Shown here in pieces: positions 14,715-24,839 of a stretch of DNA of 52,862 bases. The notes beneath the pieces are model-generated. The model was given only the letters and a program-made list of their open reading frames with translations. It did not search any database and was not told where the DNA came from. Each line of letters opens with the position of its first letter. The stretch's first letter is position 1. The translations under genes and the position numbers were made by a program. The DNA is from Flavivirga aquimarina (GTDB taxonomy: Bacteria; Bacteroidota; Bacteroidia; Flavobacteriales; Flavobacteriaceae): positions 1-52,862 of the forward strand of contig NZ_JAUOEK010000148.1 of NCBI RefSeq assembly GCF_030540835.1, in the 5' to 3' direction.

Positions 14715-16787
14715 ATGAGGAGAATAATTACTTTAATTATATTTTTATCCGTATCGATTGGCTACAGTCAAACTAACGATGTGGATAGTCTCGCTCTAGA
14801 ATTAGCTTATCAAACTCAAGATACCCTTAAAATAGAAACATCTATAAAGCTTATTAAGTCGCTTTACGATATAAACGATTATGATAGAGCTTTAAAATAT
14901 ATTATTGAAAGTGAAAAACTTTCTAATAATATAAAATACAATAAAGGTATTGCAGAAATCACTTATTATAAAGCACTAATTTATGCTAAAAAAGATGATT
15001 ATATAAACGCTGTTAGTGGTTACGAAAAATCTAAAGCTTTATTTTTTCAATTAAAGGATACTCTTGGAGTTGCCAAAGTAAATAACAGCATTGGGTTAAT
15101 AGAGATTAAAAGAGGAAATTACGGCAAAGGGTTACAGTTCTCACTTGCTGCTATTAAAGAATTAGAAAAAAGGCATTTAGTACATGATCTACAATTAGCT
15201 TACAGCAACTTAGCTGATGCTTATTATAATATCAATGCATACGATAAAGCTATTGAATTTTATTTAAAAGCACTGGATGTACAAGAACAATTAAATGACA
15301 TTAAAGGCACCAATCGTTCAAACAGTCAATTAGCAGAATTATATTCTTTTAAAAAGGAACATAGAAAAGCAATCGAGTATTACGAAAAAGTATTAGCAAA
15401 CAAAGAAACAAGCAACGATTCTGTTCGCGGAAGTATTTACTCTAAATTAGGTGGCGAATATTTGATGTTTAATGATTATGATAATGCGGCCGATTATCTG
15501 GTAAGAGGTTTAAGACTTAATAGACGCGGTCGTTATAAAGATGGTTTATTAAGTGCTTTAAATAACCTTGGCGATTTAAATTTACAACAAGGTAAATTAA
15601 TCTTAGCTGAAAAACAGTTGCTTGAAGCTGGTGACATCGCTAAAAATATAGATAATAAAACGGAATTACTTAAGCATTACAAATTGATGAAATCGTTAGA
15701 TTCTACAAAAGAGCGATTTGACAGAGCTTTTGCTTGGCAACGTCAATATTACGATTTAAAAAACAAGCTTAATATTAATGAAGTAAAAATAGATTCGGAA
15801 AATGACAGTCCTGTAAAACTAGAACTAGATCCAGATTTTGATAAGCCGACTGTAGATGAAAAAATAGAGACTACACCAAAAATAGAAATAACCGAATCTA
15901 AAGATAAACTTAACAAGTTTAAGCTGATTTTTTATGCCTTATTAGCGGCACTTGCTATTGTATCTACCTTTTTGGTTCTAATATACCTAAAGCGTAATAC
16001 CAATATGAAATACACTCAGGAATTAGAAGAAAAAAACATTAAAATTGAATTGCAAAATGTAGCATTTCAAGAGCAAACCAAACATCTTGAAAATGTGAAT
16101 AATGTAAAAGATAAATTATTTTCTATTGTTTCTCATGATTTGAAAGACTCACTTTCTTCTATTAATGGCTTTATAGATTTACTTAAAGACGGTTCACTAT
16201 CTAGAGAAGAGTTTGATAATTTAATTCCAGAATTAAGTGAAAATGCAAACAATGCATCATTATTGTTGTTTAATTTATTAAACTGGTCTAAATCTCAAAT
16301 GCAATCGCTAGAACCAAAACCTAGTTTATTTGATGTTCAGGAAGTTTTTGAAGATAAAGTTAAACTTGTTGAACAACGTATGGAGAATAAAGGCATCACT
16401 TTAACCGACCATTCTTTACGTGACTTTGCTTATGCAGACAGAAGTATGTTTGAAATTGTTGTTCAAAACTTACTTGCCAATGCTTTAAAATTCTGTAAAA
16501 GTGGAGATACTATTACTATTTCTAATCATATTAGTAATGGAAGCTGTATTGTAAGTATTGCAGATACAGGTGTTGGTATTTCTAAACAGAACTTGGAAAA
16601 ACTATTTAAAAATAACAGCTCGTTTACCACCGTTGGAACTAATAATGAAAAAGGGACTGGTTTAGGGCTCTCTATTTGTAAAGAGCTTATAGAATTAAAT
16701 AATGGTAAAATTTGGGTTGAAAGCACACTGGGAGTAGGTAGTACATTCTATGTACAGTTACCTAAATCTAGACCTAATGGTGATTAA
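14715..16787 (+). CDS. TPR-containing sensor histidine kinase
   Basis: Membrane histidine kinase of 690 residues. Signal peptide 1-19 (GYSQ); a periplasmic array of TPR repeats (about 80-330, such as NLADAYYNINAYDKAIEFYLKAL); one membrane segment at about 404-424; a short coiled coil; the HisKA helix with phospho-acceptor H474 in IVSHDLKDSL; and a HATPase domain with N box N585/N589, G1 DTGVG (617-621) and G2 GTGLGL (647-652). The H box lacks the usual proline (KDSL for RTPL/KNPL). No receiver or output domain and no response regulator gene is adjacent, so it is an orphan kinase here. Its last 4 bases overlap the end of the convergent ctlX gene. Confidence 0.94.
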   Translation: MRRIITLIIFLSVSIGYSQTNDVDSLALELAYQTQDTLKIETSIKLIKSLYDINDYDRALKYIIESEKLSNNIKYNKGIAEITYYKALIYAKKDDYINAVSGYEKSKALFFQLKDTLGVAKVNNSIGLIEIKRGNYGKGLQFSLAAIKELEKRHLVHDLQLAYSNLADAYYNINAYDKAIEFYLKALDVQEQLNDIKGTNRSNSQLAELYSFKKEHRKAIEYYEKVLANKETSNDSVRGSIYSKLGGEYLMFNDYDNAADYLVRGLRLNRRGRYKDGLLSALNNLGDLNLQQGKLILAEKQLLEAGDIAKNIDNKTELLKHYKLMKSLDSTKERFDRAFAWQRQYYDLKNKLNINEVKIDSENDSPVKLELDPDFDKPTVDEKIETTPKIEITESKDKLNKFKLIFYALLAALAIVSTFLVLIYLKRNTNMKYTQELEEKNIKIELQNVAFQEQTKHLENVNNVKDKLFSIVSHDLKDSLSSINGFIDLLKDGSLSREEFDNLIPELSENANNASLLLFNLLNWSKSQMQSLEPKPSLFDVQEVFEDKVKLVEQRMENKGITLTDHSLRDFAYADRSMFEIVVQNLLANALKFCKSGDTITISNHISNGSCIVSIADTGVGISKQNLEKLFKNNSSFTTVGTNNEKGTGLGLSICKELIELNNGKIWVESTLGVGSTFYVQLPKSRPNGD

Positions 16788-17719
16788 GCTTTAGGCAAAA
16801 ATACTTCTGCCATCATACAACGTGCGCTACCACCACCACATGTTTCAATAACACTTAAAGAACTTGATACTATTTTAGTATGTTTTTCTAACCTTTTTAT
16901 TTGAGATGTTGTTAAAGAATCATAGGCTGCCTGACTCATAATTAAATAACGTTCATCATTAGCTCCTTTTACTTGCAACATGTTACCTGCAAAACTATTT
17001 ACCTGTGCTTCGGTAATATCAATAATCTCTTTGTTATTTTCCTTTAAATGTTTAATAACATTTTTGCGTTCTTTTTTATCATCAATACTGCTTAAACAAA
17101 TAACAGCAAAGGTGTCACCCAGACACATCATGACATTGGTATGATAAATGGCTTTACGCTCTCCACTTACTGTTTGATTAGAGTTAAATATAACTGGTAA
17201 ATATTCAAAATCCTCACAAAACTCAATAAACAAATCTTCGTCTGCTCTTGGAGACAAGGCACAGTAGGCTTTTCTATTTACTCTATCTAAAATCATGCTT
17301 CCAGTACCTTCAAGAAAAACACTTTCTTCTTCAGCACTTGTATAATCAATAATATTATTAATTTGAAATCCGTTTTCTTCCAAAGTATTAAGAATATCTT
17401 CTCGGCGCTCTAAACGTCTGTTTTCTGCAAACATAGGGTATAAACCTACATCGCCATTTTCATGAAAAGACACCCAATTATTCGGAAAAATGGAGTCTGG
17501 TGTATTGGTTTCTAAAGTATCATTAACCACAACAACATTAACCCCTATACTTCGCAACTTTTCGACATAGGTATCGAATTCAGTTTGCGCTTTAGCATTA
17601 ATTGCTTCAGGTAACATATTATCTAGTGCTTTTTGATAATAGTTATTTATAGCAGTTTGCTCATTCATCCTAAAATTAACAGGACGAATCATTAAAATAG
17701 TATTTGTGGTTTGCTGCAT
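16784..17719 (-). CDS. ctlX: citrulline hydrolase CtlX-like (amidinotransferase fold)
   Basis: A 311-residue member of the pentein (arginine deiminase/amidinotransferase) superfamily resembling CtlX/citrulline ureidase, which hydrolyses citrulline to ornithine, CO2 and ammonia. Visible motifs: FPNNWVSFH (79-86 region), the EGTGS strand (137-141) that carries the acidic residue, H193 in YHTNVMM, and the C-terminal CGGGSARCMMAE with C301 as the likely nucleophile. It lies 92 bases downstream of a second superfamily member on the same strand and ends overlapping the histidine kinase by 4 bases, convergently. The superfamily call is firm; the exact substrate is by family resemblance. Confidence 0.82.
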   Translation of the reverse strand: MQQTTNTILMIRPVNFRMNEQTAINNYYQKALDNMLPEAINAKAQTEFDTYVEKLRSIGVNVVVVNDTLETNTPDSIFPNNWVSFHENGDVGLYPMFAENRRLERREDILNTLEENGFQINNIIDYTSAEEESVFLEGTGSMILDRVNRKAYCALSPRADEDLFIEFCEDFEYLPVIFNSNQTVSGERKAIYHTNVMMCLGDTFAVICLSSIDDKKERKNVIKHLKENNKEIIDITEAQVNSFAGNMLQVKGANDERYLIMSQAAYDSLTTSQIKRLEKHTKIVSSSLSVIETCGGGSARCMMAEVFLPKA

Positions 17720-17811
17720 TCCGATTATTTTGAGTTATATAAAGATCGTAAAAAAGCTCTGCGACATATAAAAAGGTATATCACGAATTGTGAACTTATG
17801 GTTAGAATGAT

Positions 17812-18726
17812 CTAATCCCTAATTAAAGGCATCGTAGTACATCTTAATAACCCGCCCTGTTTACCAATTTCTGCATATGGCACTTCTTCAACCGTAAAAC
17901 CTTTTTGACGTAACCATTTGTTAAGTCGTGTAAAGCTTCTTTCTGATATAATAACATTTTCTGATATAGAAAATATGTTACTATTCATATTAGACATTTC
18001 TTCTTTAGTAATTTCGAATACATTGTCCTTTCCAAAAAAGTTAATCAACCATTCGTAGTCACTCTCAACTAAAAACCCATTTTCATGAATAATGGCTTTA
18101 TCATTACCTATTGGCTGAAAACAACAGTCTAAATGCAAAGCATTTTCTTTAGGGTCTGTATTTGATTTTCGTAATTCGAATGCCTTTACCGTTTTATTTG
18201 GAAACAACTCTTGAATAGCCTTTACTGCATTCATATTAGTTCGTGCAGTTATTAAATCCGGATAATCTTCACCAGAATATGTGCCTATAAAAATATAATC
18301 ATTCCAAGGCATTACATCACCACCTTCTACATGGCATGCTTCTGGTAAAATAATTCGGTTTTCTTTTTTTATTTTATTCCAAATAGGCCTTATTGCTTCA
18401 ACTTCTTCTTCTCTATTTGGAAGAATATTTGCTCTTATAATTTTGTCTTCAATTACAAATGCTATATCTCGGGAAAATATCTGATTACAATTGGTAATCA
18501 CTTCTGGTCTATAAACATCTACACCATACTTTTTAAAAACAGCAACTACTGCTTCTGTCTCTAAAATCATATCCTCTTCCTTGGGATATGTTCCTGCCAA
18601 CACATGTTGAATACTTTTTGGATCGTAGCAATCTTCTATTTTCGGAGTAGGTCCATTACTTTTAGCTGTACCCAAAACTACAGCACGTAACCGAGACGTC
18701 TCATTTTTAATATTCAATTCTAACAT
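17812..18726 (-). CDS. arginine deiminase/dimethylargininase-family hydrolase
   Basis: A 304-residue pentein-fold enzyme acting on a guanidino group. Key residues are visible: S85-R86-D87 in IFSRD (guanidinium binding), E134-G-G-D137, catalytic H198 in ALHLDCC, and nucleophile C296 in GGLLRCTTMPLIRD at the extreme C terminus. Members are annotated as dimethylarginine dimethylaminohydrolase, arginine deiminase or amidinotransferase; sequence alone does not settle which. The adjacent CtlX suggests that this enzyme releases citrulline from arginine or methylarginine, for the neighbour to convert to ornithine. A gap of 92 bases separates the two genes on the same strand. Confidence 0.85.
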   Translation of the reverse strand: MLELNIKNETSRLRAVVLGTAKSNGPTPKIEDCYDPKSIQHVLAGTYPKEEDMILETEAVVAVFKKYGVDVYRPEVITNCNQIFSRDIAFVIEDKIIRANILPNREEEVEAIRPIWNKIKKENRIILPEACHVEGGDVMPWNDYIFIGTYSGEDYPDLITARTNMNAVKAIQELFPNKTVKAFELRKSNTDPKENALHLDCCFQPIGNDKAIIHENGFLVESDYEWLINFFGKDNVFEITKEEMSNMNSNIFSISENVIISERSFTRLNKWLRQKGFTVEEVPYAEIGKQGGLLRCTTMPLIRD

Positions 18727-18762
18727 ACTATAAAGCTAAAACATATCTGATTATCGATAGGG

Positions 18763-18770
18763 CAAAACTA
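18763..18770 (-). promoter_or_regulatory. putative -7 element upstream of the deiminase-family gene
   Basis: The minus strand reads TAGTTTTG (TAnnTTTG match) 37 bases upstream of the start at 18726. No clear -33 element. Confidence 0.35.
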
Positions 18771-18783
18771 ATCATAATTATAC

Positions 18784-18856
18784 ACTTTTTGTATTATTCT
18801 TAAAAAAAGAAAAGCTTCATGAAAAACTCATGAAGCTTATAAATAATACAAAAAGT
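18784..18856 (-). terminator. nested double-stem terminator of gltA
   Basis: Inner stem AAGCTTCATGA (18812-18822) pairs perfectly with 18828-18838 and is followed on the minus strand by a T-rich run (plus-strand A/G 18802-18811). Outside it a second perfect 15-base inverted repeat, ACTTTTTGTATTATT (18784-18798) with 18842-18856, encloses the whole structure. The outer arm begins 8 bases after the gltA stop. Confidence 0.8.
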
Positions 18857-18863
18857 ATGTATT

Positions 18864-20150
18864 TTATCTCTTATTTATAGAAACAAACGCTCTTTTAGTT
18901 GCACCAGTATAAAGTTGTCTTGGACGACCAATAGGTTCTTTTCGTAAACGCATTTCGCGCCACTGCGCTATCCAACCTGGTAATCGACCTAAAGCAAACA
19001 TTACTGTAAACATATCTGTTGGAATCTCCATAGCTCTATAAATAATTCCTGAATAGAAATCTACATTAGGATATAGTTTACGTTTAACAAAATAATCATC
19101 ATTTAAAGCTTCTTGCTCAAGTCCTTTAGCAATATTTAAAATAGGGTCTTCAATACCTAAATCACCAAGTACTTCGTCTGCTGCTACCTTTATAATTTTT
19201 GCTCGTGGATCAAAGTTTTTATAAACACGATGACCAAAGCCCATTAAACGGAATGGATCTGCTTTATCTTTTGCCTTAGCCATATACTTCTTGGTATCTC
19301 CTCCATCTTCTTTAATAGCTTCTAACATTTCTAAAACTGCCTGATTTGCACCTCCGTGTAGTGGTCCCCAAAGTGCTGAAATTCCAGCAGAAATTGAAGC
19401 AAAGAGTCCTGCATGTGATGACCCTACTATTCTTACTGTTGACGTTGAACAATTTTGTTCATGATCGGCATGTAAGATTAAAAGTTTATCTAATGCATCT
19501 ACTAATATTTTGTTTTGAACATATTCTTCGTTTGGCTTTTTAAACATCATTTTTAAGATGTTCTCTACATAGCCTAAATTCTTATCACCATAATCTAAAG
19601 GCATGCCGCTTTTTTTACGCATAGCCCAAGCAACTAAAACTGGGAATTTGCCTAAAATACGCACCACAGAATTATACATATCTTCTTCAGAATCAACATC
19701 TACAGATGATGGGTTAAAAGCTGTTAATGCACTAGTTAATGAAGATAAAACTCCCATAGGGTGTGCTGCTTTAGGAAAAGCATCTAAAATCTTCTTAACA
19801 TCTTCATCTACAATAGAGTTTTTCTTAATGTCTTCATGAAATTTATCCAATTGCTCTTTAGTAGGAAGTTCTCCAAATATTAAAAGAAAAGCCACTTCTA
19901 AAAAATCGGCTTTTTCAGCTAATTCTTCAATGGTATATCCTCTGTATCTTAAGATTCCTTTTTCTCCATCTAAAAAAGTAATTCCGCTTTCGCAAGACCC
20001 TGTATTTTTATATCCTGGGTCTAGTGTAATAAAACCTCCTGTGGCTGCTCTTAACGCCTTAATATCGATTGCTACTTCTTTTTCTGTTCCTTCAATTAAA
20101 GGGAATTCTTGTTTTTGACCATTTATTTCTATGGTAGCAGTATTTGCCAT
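18864..20150 (-). CDS. gltA: type II citrate synthase
   Basis: First enzyme of the TCA cycle: condenses oxaloacetate and acetyl-CoA to citrate. At 428 residues it has the N-terminal extension typical of hexameric type II enzymes (1-50). The catalytic triad is visible as H265 (GPLHGGANQ), H307 (GFGHRVYKNFDPRA) and D364 (PNVDFYSG). It is followed by its own terminator and preceded by the eno terminator, so it is probably a single-gene unit. Firm. Confidence 0.97.
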   Translation of the reverse strand: MANTATIEINGQKQEFPLIEGTEKEVAIDIKALRAATGGFITLDPGYKNTGSCESGITFLDGEKGILRYRGYTIEELAEKADFLEVAFLLIFGELPTKEQLDKFHEDIKKNSIVDEDVKKILDAFPKAAHPMGVLSSLTSALTAFNPSSVDVDSEEDMYNSVVRILGKFPVLVAWAMRKKSGMPLDYGDKNLGYVENILKMMFKKPNEEYVQNKILVDALDKLLILHADHEQNCSTSTVRIVGSSHAGLFASISAGISALWGPLHGGANQAVLEMLEAIKEDGGDTKKYMAKAKDKADPFRLMGFGHRVYKNFDPRAKIIKVAADEVLGDLGIEDPILNIAKGLEQEALNDDYFVKRKLYPNVDFYSGIIYRAMEIPTDMFTVMFALGRLPGWIAQWREMRLRKEPIGRPRQLYTGATKRAFVSINKR

Positions 20151-20265
20151 AAGTTCAAGTAAATTTATTTAGTTTATGCGGAACGCTAAGTTACGAAATA
20201 TCTGCCTATTTTTAAAGCTTACGACAAATGATTTAAGCAATTTAGATATTATCAAAATTGATACT

Positions 20266-20305
20266 AAATAAAAAAGCGATTGTTAAAAATAACAATCGCT
20301 TTTTT
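20266..20305 (-). terminator. terminator of eno
   Basis: A perfect 15-base stem, AAAAAGCGATTGTTA (20271-20285) with 20290-20305 and a 4-base AAAA loop, about 20 bases after the eno stop on the minus strand. A-rich and T-rich flanks on both sides make it usable in both directions. Confidence 0.85.
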
Positions 20306-20324
20306 GCAAAAAATATAATTTACT

Positions 20325-21623
<1,299 letters not shown>

Positions 21624-21646
21624 TTATTTTTAAACTTTTAATACTT

Positions 21647-21654
21647 CAAATTTA
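21647..21654 (-). promoter_or_regulatory. putative -7 element upstream of eno
   Basis: The minus strand reads TAAATTTG, an exact TAnnTTTG match, 30 bases before eno. No -33 element is evident at 19 bases. Confidence 0.4.
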
Positions 21655-21732
21655 CGGTTAAATATTATCTATTTTAAGATGTTTTTAAAGAAATATTCAA
21701 AACCACATCTATAACGTTTTAGTAAAAAATAG

Positions 21733-21909
21733 GGTGTTTAAAAAGTTTTTAAAATGCCTTTCAGACGGAGTCTTGATAGCTATCTCAACGACCGAAGAGT
21801 CTCTCCATTAGTAATACATTTGTAATTCGTATTTAGAGGTTTTTCGACGTGCCTATACTGTGCGTAGCCGAAGTACTCAAAATGACAGTTTCAAGACTTT
21901 TTAAACACC
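21733..21909. repeat. intergenic repeat element bounded by 14-base inverted repeats
   Basis: GGTGTTTAAAAAGT (21733-21746) is the perfect complement of 21896-21909, enclosing 149 bases with no reading frame. The interior holds shorter words reminiscent of dispersed flavobacterial repeats (GAGTCTTGATAGCTATCTCAA, 21768-21787 region; TAGCCGAAGTACTCAAAATG, 21865-21885 region). The arms share GTTTAAA next to a T or A run with the 20-base arms at 2726/2868, but no flanking duplication is seen. It occupies most of the eno-carA gap (21618-21922). Confidence 0.45.
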
Positions 21910-21922
21910 TTCCTTTTTGGGT

Positions 21923-23026
21923 TTACTTCTTAATATTTTCAATGAATTGATCGAAAAGATAAGATGAATCATGTGGCCCCGGACTTGCTTCAGGGTGGTA
22001 TTGTACTGAAAAACAATTTTTATTTTTCATAGCCAATCCTGCTACAGTGTCATCATTTAAATGAACATGAGTTACTTGTAAATCAGAATTCGACTCAGCT
22101 TCTTCCCTACTTACAGCGAATCCATGGTTCTGAGAAGTGATCTCCCCTTTTCCTGTTACTAGATTTTTTACCGGATGATTGATTCCTCTGTGACCATTAT
22201 GCATTTTATAAGTAGATACACCATTGGCTCTGGCAATTACCTGATGCCCTAAACATATACCAAATAAGGGTAAATCTCTTTTTATAATTTCTTTTGCTAA
22301 ATTCTGTGCTTCTACTAAAGGCTCAGGGTCTCCCGGTCCATTTGATAAAAAGTACCCATCTGGTTTAAAAGCTTCTAAATCTTCAAACTTAGAATTGTAC
22401 GGGAAAACTTTTATATAAGCATCTCTACTTGCAATATTTCGTAATATATTCTTTTTTATTCCTATGTCTAAAGCTGCTACTTTGTAAGTAGCATTTTCAT
22501 CTCCAAAATAATAAGGTTCTTTGGTAGACACTTTTGATGCTAATTCTAAGCCTTCCATCTTTGGCACTTCAGCCAATTGTTTCTTTAATCCTTCAATGTT
22601 ATCGACTTCTGTAGAAATAACAGCATTCATTGCGCCATGATCTCTAATATAGCTCACTAAAGCCCGTGTATCAACATCTGAAATAGCCAGCAAGTTATTT
22701 TTTTCTAAAAACGCCTCTAAAGAACCTTCAGAATCAACACGTGAGTATTCATAACTAAAGTTCTTAACAATAAGTCCAGCTATCTTAATTGAATCAGATT
22801 CTACTTCATTTGCATTGGTTCCATAATTACCTATATGCGCATTGGTCGCTACCATAAGTTGCCCATAATAGGATGGGTCTGTAAAAATTTCTTGGTACCC
22901 GGTCATACCCGTGTTAAAGCACACTTCGCCAAAAGACGTCCCTTGCTTGTTTCCAACTGCTTTACCGTAAAAAATAGTGCCATCTGCTAGAAGAATAATG
23001 GCTTTTTGTCGTCTGTGATATTTCAT
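21923..23026 (-). CDS. carA: carbamoyl-phosphate synthase small (glutaminase) subunit
   Basis: Glutamine amidotransferase subunit that passes ammonia to CarB for carbamoyl phosphate, feeding pyrimidine and arginine synthesis. The 367-residue product has the N-terminal CPSase_sm domain (5-135: FGEVCFNTGMTGYQEIFTDPSY) and a class I GATase domain with C258 (GICLGHQ), H344 and E346 (YHPEASPGPHD). An ATG nine codons upstream (23053) falls in the rplQ terminator T-tract, so 23026 is chosen. The large subunit gene is not in the window. Firm. Confidence 0.96.
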   Translation of the reverse strand: MKYHRRQKAIILLADGTIFYGKAVGNKQGTSFGEVCFNTGMTGYQEIFTDPSYYGQLMVATNAHIGNYGTNANEVESDSIKIAGLIVKNFSYEYSRVDSEGSLEAFLEKNNLLAISDVDTRALVSYIRDHGAMNAVISTEVDNIEGLKKQLAEVPKMEGLELASKVSTKEPYYFGDENATYKVAALDIGIKKNILRNIASRDAYIKVFPYNSKFEDLEAFKPDGYFLSNGPGDPEPLVEAQNLAKEIIKRDLPLFGICLGHQVIARANGVSTYKMHNGHRGINHPVKNLVTGKGEITSQNHGFAVSREEAESNSDLQVTHVHLNDDTVAGLAMKNKNCFSVQYHPEASPGPHDSSYLFDQFIENIKK

Positions 23027-23052
23027 TAAAAAAAAAGTTTTACAAAATTGCA

Positions 23053-23084
23053 TAAAAAAAAGGACAAACTAAAATAGTTTGCCC
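23053..23084 (-). terminator. intrinsic terminator of the ribosomal block after rplQ
   Basis: On the minus strand GGGCAAACTA (23075-23084), a 3-base loop, and TAGTTTGTCC (23062-23071) form a 10-base stem with one G-T pair, followed by a run of Ts (plus-strand As 23054-23061). It ends the rpsD-rpoA-rplQ unit before carA. Confidence 0.82.
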
Positions 23085-23110
23085 TTAATTATTTAAATGC
23101 TTATTAACAT

Positions 23111-23587
23111 TTATTCTTCCTCTTCGTTTGTTGCTTTTGTTTCAACAACCGGAGCCGCAGCTGGTTTAGAACCACCTCTTCTACTTCTTCTTGTCGTTTT
23201 CTTAGGTTTCTTATCTGCATTGTAAATTTCGTTGTAATCTACAAGCTCGATCATAGCCATATCTGCATTATCTCCTAGACGATTACCAAGTTTGATAATT
23301 CTTGTGTAACCTCCTGGGCGATCTGCAACTTTTGCTGCAACATCTCTAAATAATTCGGCAACTGCTTCTTTTTGTCTAAGACGAGCCATCACTATACGTC
23401 TGTTATGAGTGGTGTCTTCCTTAGATTTTGTAATCATTGGCTCAACAAATTGCTTTAAAGCTTTTGCTTTTGCAACAGTTGTGTTAATACGTTTGTGCTC
23501 TATTAAAGAACAAGCCATATTAGCTAACATTGATTTTCTGTGAGCAGTTTTTCTACCTAAATGATTTATTTTTTTTCCGTGTCTCAT
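23111..23587 (-). CDS. rplQ: 50S ribosomal protein L17
   Basis: Large-subunit protein near the peptide exit tunnel. The L17 core covers about 1-118 ([20 protein letters not shown], then [19 protein letters not shown]). The 158-residue product is some 30 longer than the E. coli protein because of a low-complexity tail: basic [14 protein letters not shown], then alanine/proline, then EEEE. It is the last gene of the block, 165 bases after rpoA, with a terminator 27 bases beyond the stop. Confidence 0.97.
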   Translation of the reverse strand: MRHGKKINHLGRKTAHRKSMLANMACSLIEHKRINTTVAKAKALKQFVEPMITKSKEDTTHNRRIVMARLRQKEAVAELFRDVAAKVADRPGGYTRIIKLGNRLGDNADMAMIELVDYNEIYNADKKPKKTTRRSRRGGSKPAAAPVVETKATNEEEE

Positions 23588-23616
23588 GACTTTTGTTTTA
23601 TCATCTTGCTACCAAA

Positions 23617-23642
23617 CTCGTCCCGATAGCTATCGGGATGAG
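23617..23642. repeat. CCCGAT palindrome between rpoA and rplQ
   Basis: TCCCGATAGCTATCGGGA (23621-23638) is a perfect 18-base palindrome, extended by further pairs to 23617-23642 with one G-T. No T-tract. Same family as the copies at 5774-5791 and 26104-26130. Beyond it, 23655-23750 holds degenerate direct and inverted copies of words like GATTTACGA and TAAATCTAAAATC. Confidence 0.7.
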
Positions 23643-23752
23643 GAGCAAAATATGATTCATTATTTTAGATTTTTGATTTACGACTTACGATTTTTGGATT
23701 GCTATAAATTTTAAACAATTCTAAAATCGTAAATCTAAAATCTTGATTTTAA

Positions 23753-24745
23753 TTAGTCTTTATCTAATTTATATTTACTTAAATCCATTCCGAAATTTAA
23801 ACCTTTAACATTTACAAGCTCTTCAAGCTCTGTTAAAGATTTCTTACCGAAGTTTCTGAATTTCATTAAGTCGTTTTTATTGAATGACACTAAGTCTCCT
23901 AAAGTATCTACTTCTGCAGCTTTTAAACAGTTAAGTGCACGTACAGATAAATCCATATCGATTAACTTAGTTTTAAGCAACTGTCTCATGTGTAATGATT
24001 CCTCATCATATGTTTCAGTTTGTGCAATTTCATCAGCTTCTAAAGTGATACGCTCATCAGAGAATAACATGAAGTGGTGAATTAATGTCTTAGCTGCTTC
24101 TGTTAAAGCGTCTTGTGGTGTAATTGAACCATCTGTAATAACCTCAAAAACTAATTTTTCGTAATCTGTTTTTTGTTCTACACGATAGTTTTCAATACTA
24201 TACTTAACATTTTTTATTGGTGTATAAATTGAATCTGTAAAGATCGTTCCTATTGGTGCAGCAGCTTTCTTATTTTCTTCTGCAGGAACATAACCTCTAC
24301 CTTTTTCAATAGTAATTTCCAAGTTAAAATTAACTTTAGGATCTAAATTACAAATAACCAATTCTGTATTTAATACTTGGAATCCTGAAATGAATTTTTG
24401 AAAATCCCCAGCAGTGATTCTATCTTGACCAGAAATTGAAATTGAAATTGATTCATTATCAATATCGTCAATTTGTCTTTTAAAACGTATCTGTTTTAAA
24501 TTTAAAATGATTTCTGTAACATCTTCAACCACTCCTGCAATTGCAGAAAACTCATGATCTACACCTTCAATTCTAACCGATGTAATTGCAAATCCTTCTA
24601 ATGAAGAAAGTAAAACTCTTCTTAATGCATTTCCTACTGTTAATCCGTAACCAGGTTCTAAAGGGCGAAATTCGAATTTGCCTTCAAAATCTGTTGAATC
24701 AATCATGATTACTTTGTCGGGCTTCTGAAAATTAAATACTGCCAT
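23753..24745 (-). CDS. rpoA: DNA-directed RNA polymerase subunit alpha
   Basis: Alpha subunit that nucleates RNA polymerase assembly and contacts upstream DNA and activators. The 330 residues comprise the NTD (about 1-230, with [25 protein letters not shown] at 27-51), an acidic linker (231-250) and the CTD with helix-hairpin-helix motifs (258-315: [34 protein letters not shown]). It lies between rpsD (94-base gap) and rplQ. Firm. Confidence 0.98.
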   Translation of the reverse strand: MAVFNFQKPDKVIMIDSTDFEGKFEFRPLEPGYGLTVGNALRRVLLSSLEGFAITSVRIEGVDHEFSAIAGVVEDVTEIILNLKQIRFKRQIDDIDNESISISISGQDRITAGDFQKFISGFQVLNTELVICNLDPKVNFNLEITIEKGRGYVPAEENKKAAAPIGTIFTDSIYTPIKNVKYSIENYRVEQKTDYEKLVFEVITDGSITPQDALTEAAKTLIHHFMLFSDERITLEADEIAQTETYDEESLHMRQLLKTKLIDMDLSVRALNCLKAAEVDTLGDLVSFNKNDLMKFRNFGKKSLTELEELVNVKGLNFGMDLSKYKLDKD

Positions 24746-24839
24746 ATTTTCTTCGTTTTAATTGTTATTTAGTTGCGCGGTTTATAAGTTTGAAGAAGAC
24801 AAATAAACCCTTTGGCCAAATACCAATATGATTAATTTA

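Noticed and set aside
23027-23053. Nine-residue extension of CarA
   Set aside because: It enters the T-tract of the rplQ terminator and the family start is MKYH.
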